DNA of 64,000 bases, taken from contig JBAIAA010000409.1 of NCBI GenBank assembly GCA_037893245.1, positions 1,479,001 to 1,543,000 of the forward strand, written 5' to 3'. The translations under genes were made by a program, and so were the position numbers. The notes under the pieces were generated by a model. It was not told where the DNA came from. It saw only the letters and a list, made by a program, of their open reading frames with translations, and did not search any database. The stretch comes from Crossaster papposus (taxonomy: Eukaryota > Echinodermata > Asteroidea > Velatida > Solasteridae). Of the stretch, positions 32,840-43,262 are shown piece after piece; position 1 is the stretch's first letter, and every line of letters begins with the position of its first letter.

Positions 32840-35800
32840 TCATTTCCCTCGGAGTGTGTTGTTGTCTGCAACAGTCACGATATCCCCAATCTGCACGTTG
32901 CGTCTGTCAGTCATCCATTTCTTTCGCGGCACTAACAGTGGCAGTACGTCTCGACTCCACCGCTTCCAGAAAGAATCGACGATCCCTTGTACAAATTCAA
33001 CGCGATGCCTCGGATTTCTGGTTTCACGGAATGGCCCCTGAGGGACATCAGTTGAAGCGCGTCCAAGTAGCACGTCATTCGGGCTGAGGTAGGAGCCATC
33101 GTCTGGATCATTGGGGACTTTTCCTATCGGGCGCTGGTTGACAAGATTTGCCACATCCAACAAGATGGTGTAAAGCTCGAATGGGGTCAGCACCTGAGCT
33201 CCCACGGCCTTTTTAAGAGCAGTCTTGCAGCTTTTGACTAATGATTCTGTGCACCCGTTCTGGTGTGGTGCGGACGGCGTTATAAATCTCCACTCCATAC
33301 CCCTCTCTGCTCCGAACTCACACAGCTTGTCAATGTCCCATCCCTGGATCATCTCTCGTAGCTCTCGTTCTGCTCCGACAAACTGGGTTCCGTTGTCGCT
33401 AATCATCGTCGCTGGGTAGCCTCTGATGGCGAAAAATCTGCGGAGCACCTGTAGATATTCCATGGTAGAACAGTCTACGGCTAACTCGAGGTGAACAGCT
33501 CTAGTGTTCAGGCAGGTAAACAAGACTCCATAGTGCTTCGCTGTTTTGTTGCGTCCAATCTTCACTTGAAGTGGGCCAAAGTAGTCACATGCAGTGATGT
33601 GGAACGGTGGTGTGTAAGGAGCCAAACGTTGCTTTGGCAAGTCGGCCATTCTCTGCGTCTCGGCTTTGTGCTCCATCTCTCTGCAGAACACACAGCGGTA
33701 TTTTACCGTCTTGGCCAAGTTGTGCGCTTTCAAGATCCAGTACTTCTGTCTCGACTTGGCTACGGTAGTGGCAACTCCGTTGTGGCCTTGCCCGTGTATG
33801 TTACGCATTATCAGGCGGGAGACGTGATGATCCTGAGGAAGCAGCGCCGGATGTTTCATGGTGTATGACATCGTAGATCCGTCTATTCGACCGCCCACTC
33901 TCAGGACACCTGCTTCATCGGTAAAAGGGCTGAGTGTGTTGAACTCTCCCTTGGCCATTCGTTTATATAGACCCTTCTGTGCCTTGATTACCCAGTATTC
34001 AGTAGCTTCTATCAACTCCTGTGGGGAGAGTGGACCTTTTCTGGATGCCTTGTCTGCCTTTTCAGCATTATTCTGCCTCTTGTTTTGTAGGTTCAGGGTA
34101 AATCGCAGAACATAAGCGGTGACTCTGATCAGCCTTCTCCATCCTGAAAACTTCTTGCAGTCGATGATGTCTTTATTTTCTGCCACGATAAGTACAGCTT
34201 GGGTCTTTCGGCGTTCCTTGTCAACTTCTCTCTGGTCTACACGGGATGCATCAAGTGGCCAATTCTCCTCTGGTAGGTACAGAAAATCCGGTCCAGATTT
34301 CCATCGCAGATTCAGCTGTTTTATGCTTACTCCACGGGATACGTCATCTGCCACATTCAGCTCGCCTGGGATGTGTCGCCACTGTGAAGGGTCTGAATGG
34401 CTCTGGATTTCACCAACTCGGTTGGACACAAACGGTTTGAATCCTCTGGCCTGGCTACGGATCCATGCTAAGGCGATCATACTGTCTGAGAAAAATATCG
34501 TCTGCCCAATCTCCAGTCTGGTCTCCTCAATGATAGTCTGGTACAGTCTAGTAGCAATCACTGCTGCTTGTAATTCAAGTCGAGGAACTGTCAGCTTCTT
34601 TAATGGGGCAACTCGTGACTTAGCTGCAACAAATCGCACATCCAATGTGCCATCCATCAGTTGCCATCTTGCATATGCACAGGCACCAAAAGCTTCTTCT
34701 GATGCATCAGAAAATATGCACAGGATTGGGTTCCTTGTAGCGTTGGATGGGGTGAGGCTTCTCGGGAAGCTGACATCATTGAGCTGTTTCATCTCACTGA
34801 ACAGTTGAACCCACTTGCTCTGCTCATTGATGGGGAGTTCCTGGTCCCATTCCAGTCCTTGTTGCCAGAGTCGCTGCATTCCGATCTTAGCACGTACCAA
34901 GACTGCAGCTGCAAATCCTATGGGGTCAAATATGCCTGCAATTCGGCTCAGGATCCGGCGTTTTGTCAGCTTTAGGTCGATTTGCTCTGGCTCGTCTTTG
35001 GACCGGTACTTGCCCACGATAACCTTGTATGAAATTTCGTCAGTCTGGGGGTTCCATACTGTTCCTAGGACCTTTTCTTCGTTGGCGATTTCCAGCAGCT
35101 CTATGTTTTTTCCCTGGCTACTGCCACCTTCATTCAGGGTTTCGTTGGAAAGCCATCCCTTTACCTTAAATCCACCTTCAGCAAGAACTTTGTTGACGTC
35201 ACTTATTAGTTTCTCGGCTTCTGTTACTGTGTGAACGGAGTCACAAATGTCATCCATATACGTGTTTTCCTTTAACACCTTTGCTGCCTCTGGAAATCTC
35301 TCTTCTGCTGCTTCGGCTGTTTTCTTTAGTGCTGTCTGGGCCATGGCTGGGGCTGGTTTGTCACCGAATGTCAGAACTGATTTGATGTACACATCTGGTG
35401 TCTGGTTCAGATTCAGGTTTCTCCACAAGAAACGATGAACATGCTGATCTTGTTCTGGAATGAGAATCCGATGATACATTTTTGATATGTCTGCGCTGAT
35501 TGCTACCTCATTCTCACGAAACTTCAGGATTACACCAAACAGGCTGTTGAGTAGATCTGGCCCCTTAAACCAGTAGTCATTCAAGCTGTGACCCTGGTAA
35601 ATGGCTGATGAATTGAAGACAATTCGAAGCGGTGTGCTCTTGCTTTCGGGCTTCAAGACTCCATGATGAGAGATGTAGTGCACAGGACCTGTGTATGACT
35701 TCTGCTCGATTTCAGACAGCTTGCGGGCAAACTTCATTGACACCATTTCCTTCATCTGGGAATCATAAGCGTCTGCGTGGGCCGGATTCTTCATCAGTCG

Positions 35801-37939
35801 ACGTTCCGTTGCACAGAGCCTCCTCTCAGCCTGTGCTTTGTTGTCAGGTAGATCTCTCGGGTCCCTTTTCCACGGGTAAGGGATGATCCACTGGTTTCCA
35901 CGTCGGGTACAGGATTCCGCTATCATTCTGGCTTCTTTCAGTTCTGCTGGGCTTAATTTTTCTACTTCACAGTCGAAGGTTTTGACAGTTACACCCATTG
36001 ATTCAGTTGACCAAAATTGTGTCATGTCAACCGGTGTAGAAAACTTCACATGAAGAACTCGGCTAGTCTTAGTCTGCTCTCCTGGTCCAGTTCCGAATAT
36101 CACCCAACCAAGCGGAGATTGGCGGGCTACCAGATTTTGGACTTCTCGTGTTTCACCAGCATGCATCTGTGCATGATCGATGCCAATTAGCAGATCAACA
36201 GGACCGCTACCTCGATGGAGATTGCTCGAGGGAATTTTGAACTGTTTGGCAATTTCTTCCAGGTTGACTTCAGCTATGTCGTCACTTATACAGGGGATCC
36301 CGATGGCAGTAACAGTGTATGTTGAGCCTCTTTTAAGTTGACGAAGACGGACTTCATAAGCCTTTGTTTGAAGCTCCTCTTCTTCTCCTCCCACCTTGGT
36401 GATTGTCGTAGCCACATCCTTCCCCTTGAGCTTCAGATCCTCAGCAAGGGATTTTTTTATCAATGTTATCTGGGCTCCTGTGTCAAGTAGGACGTTTGCT
36501 GGCCGACTGGTTTTATTTCCCAAAACCTTCACTTGCAGTACGGGTAGCAATGTGTCAGCATGGGTTACACTTGTTGCAACACCAACTGAACTGCTTGGCT
36601 GCTGTGGGATAAGGTGCAGTAACCGATGATGAAACAGCCTGCACTGGCTCCCATTCATCATTTCTGTGCACTGCCGACGTCTGGAGCAGGTGTTGACGTT
36701 GTGATCTCTACCAGCTTTCTTAAGGCAACTGAAACAGGCGTGATTTTCCTTCGCCATCTTAAGACGGTCTTCTGGACTTGTTGCTTTAAATTTCTCGCAT
36801 TGATCTATCCAGTGACTGGATGAGTGGCAAATCCAACATTTGTCACGGGCAGGCAATGGCATCGGCTTCAAATCCCTTTTGATCACATGATTGATGCTTG
36901 ACCGAGCACCTTGGATTGAGCAACGGACTGGTGCTGTTGCTCGCATTCTGGACTTCATCTCTGATGTCATCCAATTCAGCAGTTCTTGCAGGGTGGCTGC
37001 CCGTTTTTCTTTTTCCAGATGTCTGGACCACACCTTCCGGTCGTCAGAGTTCATCTTTTGTTCGATGACAGCGAGCATGTGATTGTTATCCATGTCGTTC
37101 CGTCGCCCCACTTCACTCAAGGTATTATAGCTTCGTCTGACAAGATGAACTAGCTCGCAGAACCTTGCATCCTCTCCGTCTCGAAGTGGCTTAAACTTCA
37201 TGATATCCTGGGTAATCGTGTCAGCAACGAGTCGTGGATCACCGTATATGGAGTCAAGGTACTCCCAGGCTGCTTCGTAGTCAGATCCGATCCCTTTAAT
37301 TAGCTCAAGTGGTTTTCCTTGTAGACATGTGCGCAGTAGTGTGATGGCATCTCTCTTGCTGTATCGTGCATCTATCATATGCTTAAAATCATCACGGAAG
37401 ATGAAATATTCTCGTACATCTCCGGCATACTTGGGCATCTTTGGCTTCTCCATTTTAAAGCCACACGCTTTATTACCATCTGAACTAGGCACTTTTGACG
37501 GCTTTCTTTCTTCACTGCTTGTCTCCACTGCGCTGACTTGGCTGTTTGGATCTGCAGGCTGCTCGTCAGTGGCCACAGGGGGCTCGTCTGTGGTCACAGG
37601 GGGCTCGTTGAGGGGGCTTGGCATGACCTCAGTAGGCTTTTCATTGATTTTCAAGTGATCTTTCACTCTGCACTGGAGGTTGATGAAGAATTGCTGGCAG
37701 TTTTCCAGCCACATTTCTTCTTGCTCGAATTCATCATCATTCTCAATCTGCTCGGTATATGCTTCGTGCTTCTGTAGCAGTTGATGGTATTGTTGCTCAA
37801 ATTTGTTGAGCCGAGTCGTAACTTCAATGGCCTCCCTTTCACCCTGCATCAACAACTGCAGTGCCTTTCCTTGTCTCGTGAGGGCTGCCTTTGCATTCCT
37901 TCGCTTCACTTTGAGCTCTTTAACTGTTGTGTCAGTCAT
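32840..37939 (-). CDS. BEL/Pao gag-pol polyprotein, premature stop near C-terminus
   Basis: ATG at 37937-37939 opens about 1699 codons; the frame is open a little further upstream but without ATG. Order: coiled-coil gag N-terminus; DUF1759-type gag (about 155-300); two zinc knuckles (CWICHSSSHWIDQC near 366, CFSC near 401); protease LLDTGAQ (near 485); RT with ADISKMYHRILI and YMDD (near 895); RNase H FSDASEEAFGACAY (near 1076); integrase with an H2C2 finger (near 1372), DYFGPL, SDNGTQF and HQNGCTESL; and a DUF5641-like end. The frame stops at a TGA (32840-32842) inside the DUF5641-like part, although about 47 further codons stay open to 32696. It replicates the element in the cytoplasm in particles; loss of the tail may or may not disable it. 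Confidence 0.95.
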   Translation of the reverse strand: MTDTTVKELKVKRRNAKAALTRQGKALQLLMQGEREAIEVTTRLNKFEQQYHQLLQKHEAYTEQIENDDEFEQEEMWLENCQQFFINLQCRVKDHLKINEKPTEVMPSPLNEPPVTTDEPPVATDEQPADPNSQVSAVETSSEERKPSKVPSSDGNKACGFKMEKPKMPKYAGDVREYFIFRDDFKHMIDARYSKRDAITLLRTCLQGKPLELIKGIGSDYEAAWEYLDSIYGDPRLVADTITQDIMKFKPLRDGEDARFCELVHLVRRSYNTLSEVGRRNDMDNNHMLAVIEQKMNSDDRKVWSRHLEKEKRAATLQELLNWMTSEMKSRMRATAPVRCSIQGARSSINHVIKRDLKPMPLPARDKCWICHSSSHWIDQCEKFKATSPEDRLKMAKENHACFSCLKKAGRDHNVNTCSRRRQCTEMMNGSQCRLFHHRLLHLIPQQPSSSVGVATSVTHADTLLPVLQVKVLGNKTSRPANVLLDTGAQITLIKKSLAEDLKLKGKDVATTITKVGGEEEELQTKAYEVRLRQLKRGSTYTVTAIGIPCISDDIAEVNLEEIAKQFKIPSSNLHRGSGPVDLLIGIDHAQMHAGETREVQNLVARQSPLGWVIFGTGPGEQTKTSRVLHVKFSTPVDMTQFWSTESMGVTVKTFDCEVEKLSPAELKEARMIAESCTRRGNQWIIPYPWKRDPRDLPDNKAQAERRLCATERRLMKNPAHADAYDSQMKEMVSMKFARKLSEIEQKSYTGPVHYISHHGVLKPESKSTPLRIVFNSSAIYQGHSLNDYWFKGPDLLNSLFGVILKFRENEVAISADISKMYHRILIPEQDQHVHRFLWRNLNLNQTPDVYIKSVLTFGDKPAPAMAQTALKKTAEAAEERFPEAAKVLKENTYMDDICDSVHTVTEAEKLISDVNKVLAEGGFKVKGWLSNETLNEGGSSQGKNIELLEIANEEKVLGTVWNPQTDEISYKVIVGKYRSKDEPEQIDLKLTKRRILSRIAGIFDPIGFAAAVLVRAKIGMQRLWQQGLEWDQELPINEQSKWVQLFSEMKQLNDVSFPRSLTPSNATRNPILCIFSDASEEAFGACAYARWQLMDGTLDVRFVAAKSRVAPLKKLTVPRLELQAAVIATRLYQTIIEETRLEIGQTIFFSDSMIALAWIRSQARGFKPFVSNRVGEIQSHSDPSQWRHIPGELNVADDVSRGVSIKQLNLRWKSGPDFLYLPEENWPLDASRVDQREVDKERRKTQAVLIVAENKDIIDCKKFSGWRRLIRVTAYVLRFTLNLQNKRQNNAEKADKASRKGPLSPQELIEATEYWVIKAQKGLYKRMAKGEFNTLSPFTDEAGVLRVGGRIDGSTMSYTMKHPALLPQDHHVSRLIMRNIHGQGHNGVATTVAKSRQKYWILKAHNLAKTVKYRCVFCREMEHKAETQRMADLPKQRLAPYTPPFHITACDYFGPLQVKIGRNKTAKHYGVLFTCLNTRAVHLELAVDCSTMEYLQVLRRFFAIRGYPATMISDNGTQFVGAERELREMIQGWDIDKLCEFGAERGMEWRFITPSAPHQNGCTESLVKSCKTALKKAVGAQVLTPFELYTILLDVANLVNQRPIGKVPNDPDDGSYLSPNDVLLGRASTDVPQGPFRETRNPRHRVEFVQGIVDSFWKRWSRDVLPLLVPRKKWMTDRRNVQIGDIVTVADNNTLRGK

Positions 37940-37995
37940 CGTGATGTACCACACTCCTTTCCGGTCCCAGGTTAGCAAGTAGTATTCGAATGTTG

Positions 37996-38681
37996 TGGAT
38001 CGTCAGGAAGTGTAGAACCAATTTACGGACTAGAAATCTTGCAATTCGTATAGAGACATAGAGACACAACACCTGATGATTAACTGTTGTAAATTCCGGT
38101 TGTGTTGTCCTCTTTAATCTTAGTTATTCGAACTGAAACAAACAAATAAACAGAAAATCCTTAAGCATGCTTGCAAAAGTACATGTCACCTTTAAATTGA
38201 AAAACTACAAAAATCTAGAAAATAACCCAGTAAATGCAACTACCTATCATCCTATATTAATCTGATACTTTGTTAGACAAATCTGAAATGTTCTCACTAA
38301 TTAACAAATCTGGCTGAAAACTTCTCAAACCGTATCATGCAAGTACGTGTACATGTAAACACATGTGAGCTCGATAAATGCAGTCACCTTTAATCCGTAA
38401 ACGTGGCAAAAAGTATGGAAAGTCTAACCTTCTAAACAAAGCTTATTTCACCTTAAAATGTAACTTAACAAATACTCACTACCGTGGCAAGACTCTAGGT
38501 TCCACAGGCTTCAGTTAACTGACACAAAACAAGGTTTTAAACGGTAGAAAATTCGGTGATACTTTTAGCAATAAAACGAACGTTGTAAACATGGCTGAAA
38601 AACATGTGTAAAAACAATGTCTATTCACAAGAGGGCGCCCTTCAGGTTTGCTGTAAGGACAGCTCTTTGTTCATTGAAACA
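37996..38681 (-). repeat. 5' LTR of the young BEL
   Basis: 686 bp, near-identical to the 3' LTR. The sequence just inside it, CAACATTCGAATACTACTTG on the element strand, is where the primer-binding site should be, but it does not start with TGG. Confidence 0.95.
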
Positions 38682-38686
38682 GTAGT

Positions 38687-38744
38687 ATTCAGCCAATCAG
38701 ACGCGCTGTATAACTCCTCTGCTCGGTCACGTGCACACACAAAC
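38687..38744 (+). promoter_or_regulatory. Probable compact promoter with CCAAT and TATA-like boxes
   Basis: Right after the BEL target duplication come AGCCAATCAG (CCAAT at 38693-38697), GTATAAC (about 38708) and a CACGTG E-box near 38729, then ATG at 38745 in good context (AAACATGG). The spacing fits a small promoter. Confidence 0.4.
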
Positions 38745-39090
38745 ATGGCCGCCGCCAGCAGTGGTGATCGCGACGTAGCCACCATGGCCAAGGAATATCC
38801 AAAGTTGAAGTGTATTTGTCACGATATCGGAGTTTCTGATAAAGTTATTAGGCCCTTCATAGATTCCACGTGGCATACACTTTTACGTAGTATTGGTGTT
38901 TGGAAGAATCTAGTGGGAAATAGGGCGGAAATTGCAAAGCGTTTCGTGGAAGAACACGGCGGCTACGCGGACGTAATATTGCCTGCCGATGCCGGAGCAC
39001 ATAGACACTGCTACCAGTACTTTACTGATTCAACAAAGCAGAGACGGGCTGTGATCGCGAAACAGAAACAGGAAGCAGCAACTGTTGCAG
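38745..39090 (+). CDS. First exon of a Cys/His-rich protein of unknown function
   Basis: ATG at 38745 (AAACATGGCC) opens 115 codons to GCAG at 39090, followed by GTAGGC, a usable donor. The protein has LKCICHDIG near the start, a helical middle with STWHTLLRSIGVWKNL, and AHRHCYQYFTDSTKQRR near the end. A Cys pair followed by an H-x-x-CY-x-x-(F/Y)T is a pattern I recall from many uncharacterised, often repeat-associated proteins of cnidarians and invertebrate deuterostomes, possibly metal-binding. No further exon is recognised downstream. Both a host gene and a domesticated or mobile-element gene are possible. Confidence 0.55.
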
Positions 39091-39425
39091 GTAGGCATTT
39101 TAGGCCCCATGTATTTCCTTACTAAAAATGTTTTATATTCCTGCTGTTTTCAGATAGCCAAGGTAGCATTTTGGCATTAGTTTAGGACACCTTTTTCATC
39201 AGTTGTTCATGTTTAGGTTTTACAATTTTTGTTCATAACATGGAGGTAGTACCTCCATGTTCATAATATGTATTAAAACTCTGCACTTTTGCAAAAATGA
39301 TAAGTAAGACATGAATCTGGGACTGAAAAACATTTCCAATTTTGTTAGGAAATACTTAGACAATTTTCTTAACAAGGTGTACATGCACATTGTACATGTA
39401 CATGTAGTCCGAGTAACTAGAACCA
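39091..39425 (+). other. Probable intron start, no other feature
   Basis: AT-rich DNA after the donor at 39091. An inverted pair around CATGGAGGTA / TACCTCCATG at 39239-39261 and ACATGTACATGTA near 39391 are the only motifs. Confidence 0.4.
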
Positions 39426-39427
39426 TA

Positions 39428-41000
39428 CATCGCTTTTTTAACATTTGGACATGATCTGGCGATAGTACTAGGGTCTAGGGAGTCCCATTGATTTTCAATG
39501 GGTATGCGATGGTATGTGGTATGCGATGCCGTCCACTGTACCCTCTCGGAAACAGTCTCCGGTACTCGGGGACGCTGCTGACAGTGACATGCAGGGTTCA
39601 CCGCGCGCCGTATTCATATGCAAATATTATTTTGAAACGTATCACAACAACTACAGTCTATCGACACGGCAGCAAAGTGCCAAGGCAGCAAAGTGCCAAG
39701 GCAGCAAAGTGCCAAGGCAGCAAAGTGCCAAGGCAGCAAAGTGCCAAGGCAGCAAAGTGCCAAGGCAGCAAAGTGCCAAGGCAGCAAAGTGCCAAGGCAG
39801 CAAAGTGCCAAGGCAGCAAAGTGCCAAGGCAGCAAAGTGCCAAGGCAGCAAAGTGCCAAGGCAGCAAAGTGCCAAGGCAGCAAAGTGCCAAGGCAGCAAA
39901 GTGCCAAGGCAGCAAAGTGCCAAGGCAGCAAAGTGCCAAGGCAGCAAAGTGCCAAGGCAGCAAAGTGCCAAGGCAGCAAAGTGCCAAGGCAGCAAAGTGC
40001 CAAGGCAGCAAAGTGCCAAGGCAGCAAAGTGCCAAGGCAGCAAAGTGCCAAGGCAGCAAAGTGCCAAGGCAGCAAAGTGCCAAGGCAGCAAAGTGCCAAG
40101 GCAGCAAAGTGCCAAGGCAGCAAAGTGCCAAGGCAGCAAAGTGCCAAGGCAGCAAAGTGCCAAGGCAGCAAAGTGCCAAGGCAGCAAAGTGCCAAGGCAG
40201 CAAAGTGCCAAGGCAGCAAAGTGCCAAGGCAGCAAAGTGCCAAGGCAGCAAAGTGCCAAGGCAGCAAAGTGCCAAGGCAGCAAAGTGCCAAGGCAGCAAA
40301 GTGCCAAGGCAGCAAAGTGCCAAGGCAGCAAAGTGCCAAGGCAGCAAAGTGCCAAGGCAGCAAAGTGCCAAGGCAGCAAAGTGCCAAGGCAGCAAAGTGC
40401 CAAGGCAGCAAAGTGCCAAGGCAGCAAAGTGCCAAGGCAGCAAAGTGCCAAGGCAGCAAAGTGCCAAGGCAGCAAAGTGCCAAGGCAGCAAAGTGCCAAG
40501 GCAGCAAAGTGCCAAGGCAGCAAAGTGCCAAGGCAGCAAAGTGCCAAGGCAGCAAAGTGCCAAGGCAGCAAAGTGCCAAGGCAGCAAAGTGCCAAGGCAG
40601 CAAAGTGCCAAGGCAGCAAAGTGCCAAGGCAGCAAAGTGCCAAGGCAGCAAAGTGCCAAGGCAGCAAAGTGCCAAGGCAGCAAAGTGCCAAGGCAGCAAA
40701 GTGCCAAGGCAGCAAAGTGCCAAGGCAGCAAAGTGCCAAGGCAGCAAAGTGCCAAGGCAGCAAAGTGCCAAGGCAGCAAAGTGCCAAGGCAGCAAAGTGC
40801 CAAGGCAGCAAAGTGCCAAGGCAGCAAAGTGCCAAGGCAGCAAAGTGCCAAGGCAGCAAAGTGCCAAGGCAGCAAAGTGCCAAGGCAGCAAAGTGCCAAG
40901 GCAGCAAAGTGCCATTTAAATTTTGATTTAAATGAAAGAAAATCAATAAGACTCCTACCCTACTATCGCCAGATCATGTCCAAATGTTAAAAAAGCGATG
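39428..41000. mobile_element. TIR element with perfect 40-bp ends carrying a minisatellite
   Basis: CATCGCTTTTTTAACATTTG and the next 20 bases (39428-39467) are the exact complement of 40961-41000. TA flanks both sides (39426-39427 and 41001-41002), as in Tc1/mariner-type targets. There is no transposase. Nearly all the interior is the 16-bp array at 39669-40914. Confidence 0.85.
39669..40914. repeat. 16-bp minisatellite, about 78 identical units
   Basis: The unit GCAGCAAAGTGCCAAG is repeated without visible variation for 1246 bases (77 units plus 14 bases). Sixteen is not a multiple of three and the unit has no stop in any frame, so all three plus frames and several minus frames stay open for 400-500 codons; these are not genes. 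Each unit has a GGCA ... TGCC dyad. Confidence 0.97.
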
Positions 41001-41184
41001 TAGGGTCGAAGCTAATCGGACTAAATTACAAAGGTTTTGATCTTTGTAATTTAGCACGTTTTTTGTTTGCATCAAGTATTTGGGGAAAATTATGAACCAA
41101 CTAAAGTATTAGTGGATTAGGTTGCAAAACATGAGATAATGGAGCTGCACTTCAGGTTTTTGTTATTGCACAAAATCGGGACAC

Positions 41185-41325
41185 GTATATTGTACATGTA
41201 CATACGGATGTACACATGTACACATGCACATAATTATACATGTACATATACATTCATATGTGCATGTACAGTTGAACACTTGCATACATGTACATGTATG
41301 TACATGTATGTACATACACTCTGTC
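41185..41325. repeat. ACATGTAC-type palindromic microsatellite
   Basis: Overlapping ACATGTACAT, TACATGTATG and GTACACATG motifs, all self-complementary or nearly so. Confidence 0.75.
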
Positions 41326-41376
41326 ATGAACTGACGAAAATCAGCCGAAGAGGGCGTTTTGCGGAAATTTGTCAAT

Positions 41377-41439
41377 ATGGCTTCCGAGCTCTCGCGTGAT
41401 ACTAACGTTAGCTATACCATGGAGGAAGGAAAACGGATA
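41377..41439 (+). CDS. Candidate small first exon
   Basis: ATG at 41377 opens 21 codons (MASELSRDTNVSYTMEEGKRI trimmed at its last residue would be the exon product) ending at ATA, followed by a consensus donor GTAAGTGAAG at 41440. The phase (0) does not give the sacsin frame with the exon at 46353, so it would belong to another gene or an alternative start. Evidence is only the start codon, codon feel and donor. Confidence 0.3.
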
Positions 41440-43231
41440 GTAAGTGAAGTGCGGGGAAATACTTAATAAAACAAATGGTCAATCATAAAACTAGATTTGC
41501 TTTCCTGCACTTGAAAAGACCCACCGTGTATTTATGCTCCTTAGACAACCGGTTAGGTCCAACATTTTAACTGATTAGTGCCTATTTTTTTTTTTTAGTG
41601 GCACTGAACTGAAGCTTTATTTGAATGCCATATATTTGAATGCCATACAGTAATTATTTTCTGGGGCCAATTCATGAAAACCAATATTCTCTTTGAATTT
41701 TGTAATTTTTTTGTTGGACATCAAATGTAAATTTGGGGCTTTACTGTACACACAAGCACTTTGTTCACATAATTACTATGGACGTTAAACCTCAACATTC
41801 TTGAATCCTGCAATGTTAATTTTAAAACCAACTTTGCGGTGCTTATAAAAATAACAAGGCCACGCTCCTTTTAAGGTTTTCCAAGGTTTTTACGTGAGCA
41901 TATCTCAAACAACAGTCTCATGTGTTTTCTAGACCTAGTAGTAGAAGTGCTATGAAAGCAGTTTTGGGAATCTTAAAAGCCCTATTTATAAGAATTTACA
42001 TGTTTCTGAAATTTCATGTTGGAAAACATCCATTCTGGGGGCGAAAGATAAACTCAGATCAATTAGCTGTCATTTTCACACTGTAAATCAGGATTACTCG
42101 GTGCATTGATGTCATACAAAAGCATGAACTTTTCATAGTCAACAACTTTGTTATGACCTTTAATCTTCATAGAACTTTCCATATAACGCAGGTGCAACAA
42201 AATATAAGCGGTGCGTTGGACAGTGACCAGTTGGCTTGGTAAAACAATGTGATTACCCAAGCCCATCTAGATCATCAGGCTTGCTGTTCTCTTTATCTTC
42301 CGTTCCAAATCACAACCACGACAACGTGTACAAAACATACCAAGCCGTAGTGCTTACAGATTGGACGCTATTTCATTCGAAAACCGTTCCCAAACTCGAC
42401 ATGACGGAGAAATGTTCGAAGGCGCTGTTGTCAGAAGTCATAAACACCAGAATGCTGTGTGGCCAGAGATAACACCCGATTATAAACGCCATGGCTCCGC
42501 CTATAAACAAAATAATGGCATCCAGTGTGGATGAACTTATCGATGTGAGGCCCTAAAACTAAAAAGTGTACCAACAAATACACATGGGGCCCCGTAAGCC
42601 AATAACATACATTCAAAATAACTTGTGACATAAATAAAACAATATCTTTTGTACATGCAACAACGCTACACAAAACCCGATCATGATCTCAATGTAACGT
42701 ATATTTTGCACGTACACGACTAGCTGCATAAGTACAGGTCACGGGCGCCGAGGCGTATATTATTTCACAATATAGGGATTTCTCTTATGAGAAATCGCGC
42801 AGAACATTTGTATAGAGCAAACACGACCCCCCAAAAAAAAACAAAAAAAAAAAATTAAAAAAAAAATCGTTCAATATGTATAGCTCATTGTTAAAACACA
42901 CAGCTATTCGGGTAGATTTTTTTCTGTGTATGATGTGAACGTGGGAAGTGGTGGTTATATTGATTCCCCCCCCCCCCCCCCCCGAAAAAAACCCATAAAA
43001 AACACGAGCGACAGCCAGTAAGAGGAAGTAGTCCAAAGGTGGGTTTTTAATCCAGAGTCGTGTTCGGCGAGTGGTTGAAAGCAGTTCACATTGCGAGTAG
43101 GTGGATTGATGCGAATTCGGAAACAAGATTGTCAATGTCAATTTTGAATCTCGCACATCTAAATGGCCTGTCTGTAAGTGAGTAGGACGCCTGACTTGTG
43201 TCCTGGGATTCCAAGGAATCCTTTTGTTACA
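41440..43231. other. No gene seen; C18 tract
   Basis: Open frames near 42063-42472 on both strands show no domain. A run of 18 C lies at about 42966-42983, preceded by A-rich DNA (42832-42867). Confidence 0.4.
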
Positions 43232-43262
43232 ATGGCAGATGGAACTCTCACAAGCAAAGAAC
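43232..43262 (+). CDS. Sacsin-like gene, candidate exon 1
   Basis: ATG at 43232 (ACAATGGC) opens 10 codons plus one base (MADGTLTSKE...), then the donor GTAAGT at 43263. The one leftover base (C) joins with the AT that begins the exon at 46353 to form a codon and brings in exactly the frame that reads as sacsin there. There is no other domain in so short a piece; the call depends on that phase match and position. Confidence 0.5.

Larger units (their letters stand above)
31990..38681 (-). mobile_element. Complete, young BEL/Pao LTR retrotransposon
   Basis: Two LTRs (31990-32673 and 37996-38681), both starting TGTTTC and ending ATCCA on the element strand, enclose one long gag-pol frame. The flanks carry the direct repeat GTAGT (31985-31989 and 38682-38686), a 5-bp target duplication as usual for BEL. 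The LTRs differ at about half a dozen places over some 685 bp, so insertion is recent. A polypurine tract (GGGGTGGAGGA on the minus strand) lies next to the 3' LTR. Confidence 0.95.

Noticed and set aside
34119-34808. 229-codon plus-strand frame
   Set aside because: Shadow of the BEL gag-pol frame on the opposite strand; no domain.
39488-40990. Open frames of 400-500 codons in several frames on both strands
   Set aside because: They are by-products of a stop-free 16-bp repeat read in all frames.
42063-42472. Possible small genes on both strands
   Set aside because: No domain, no convincing splice sites or start context.
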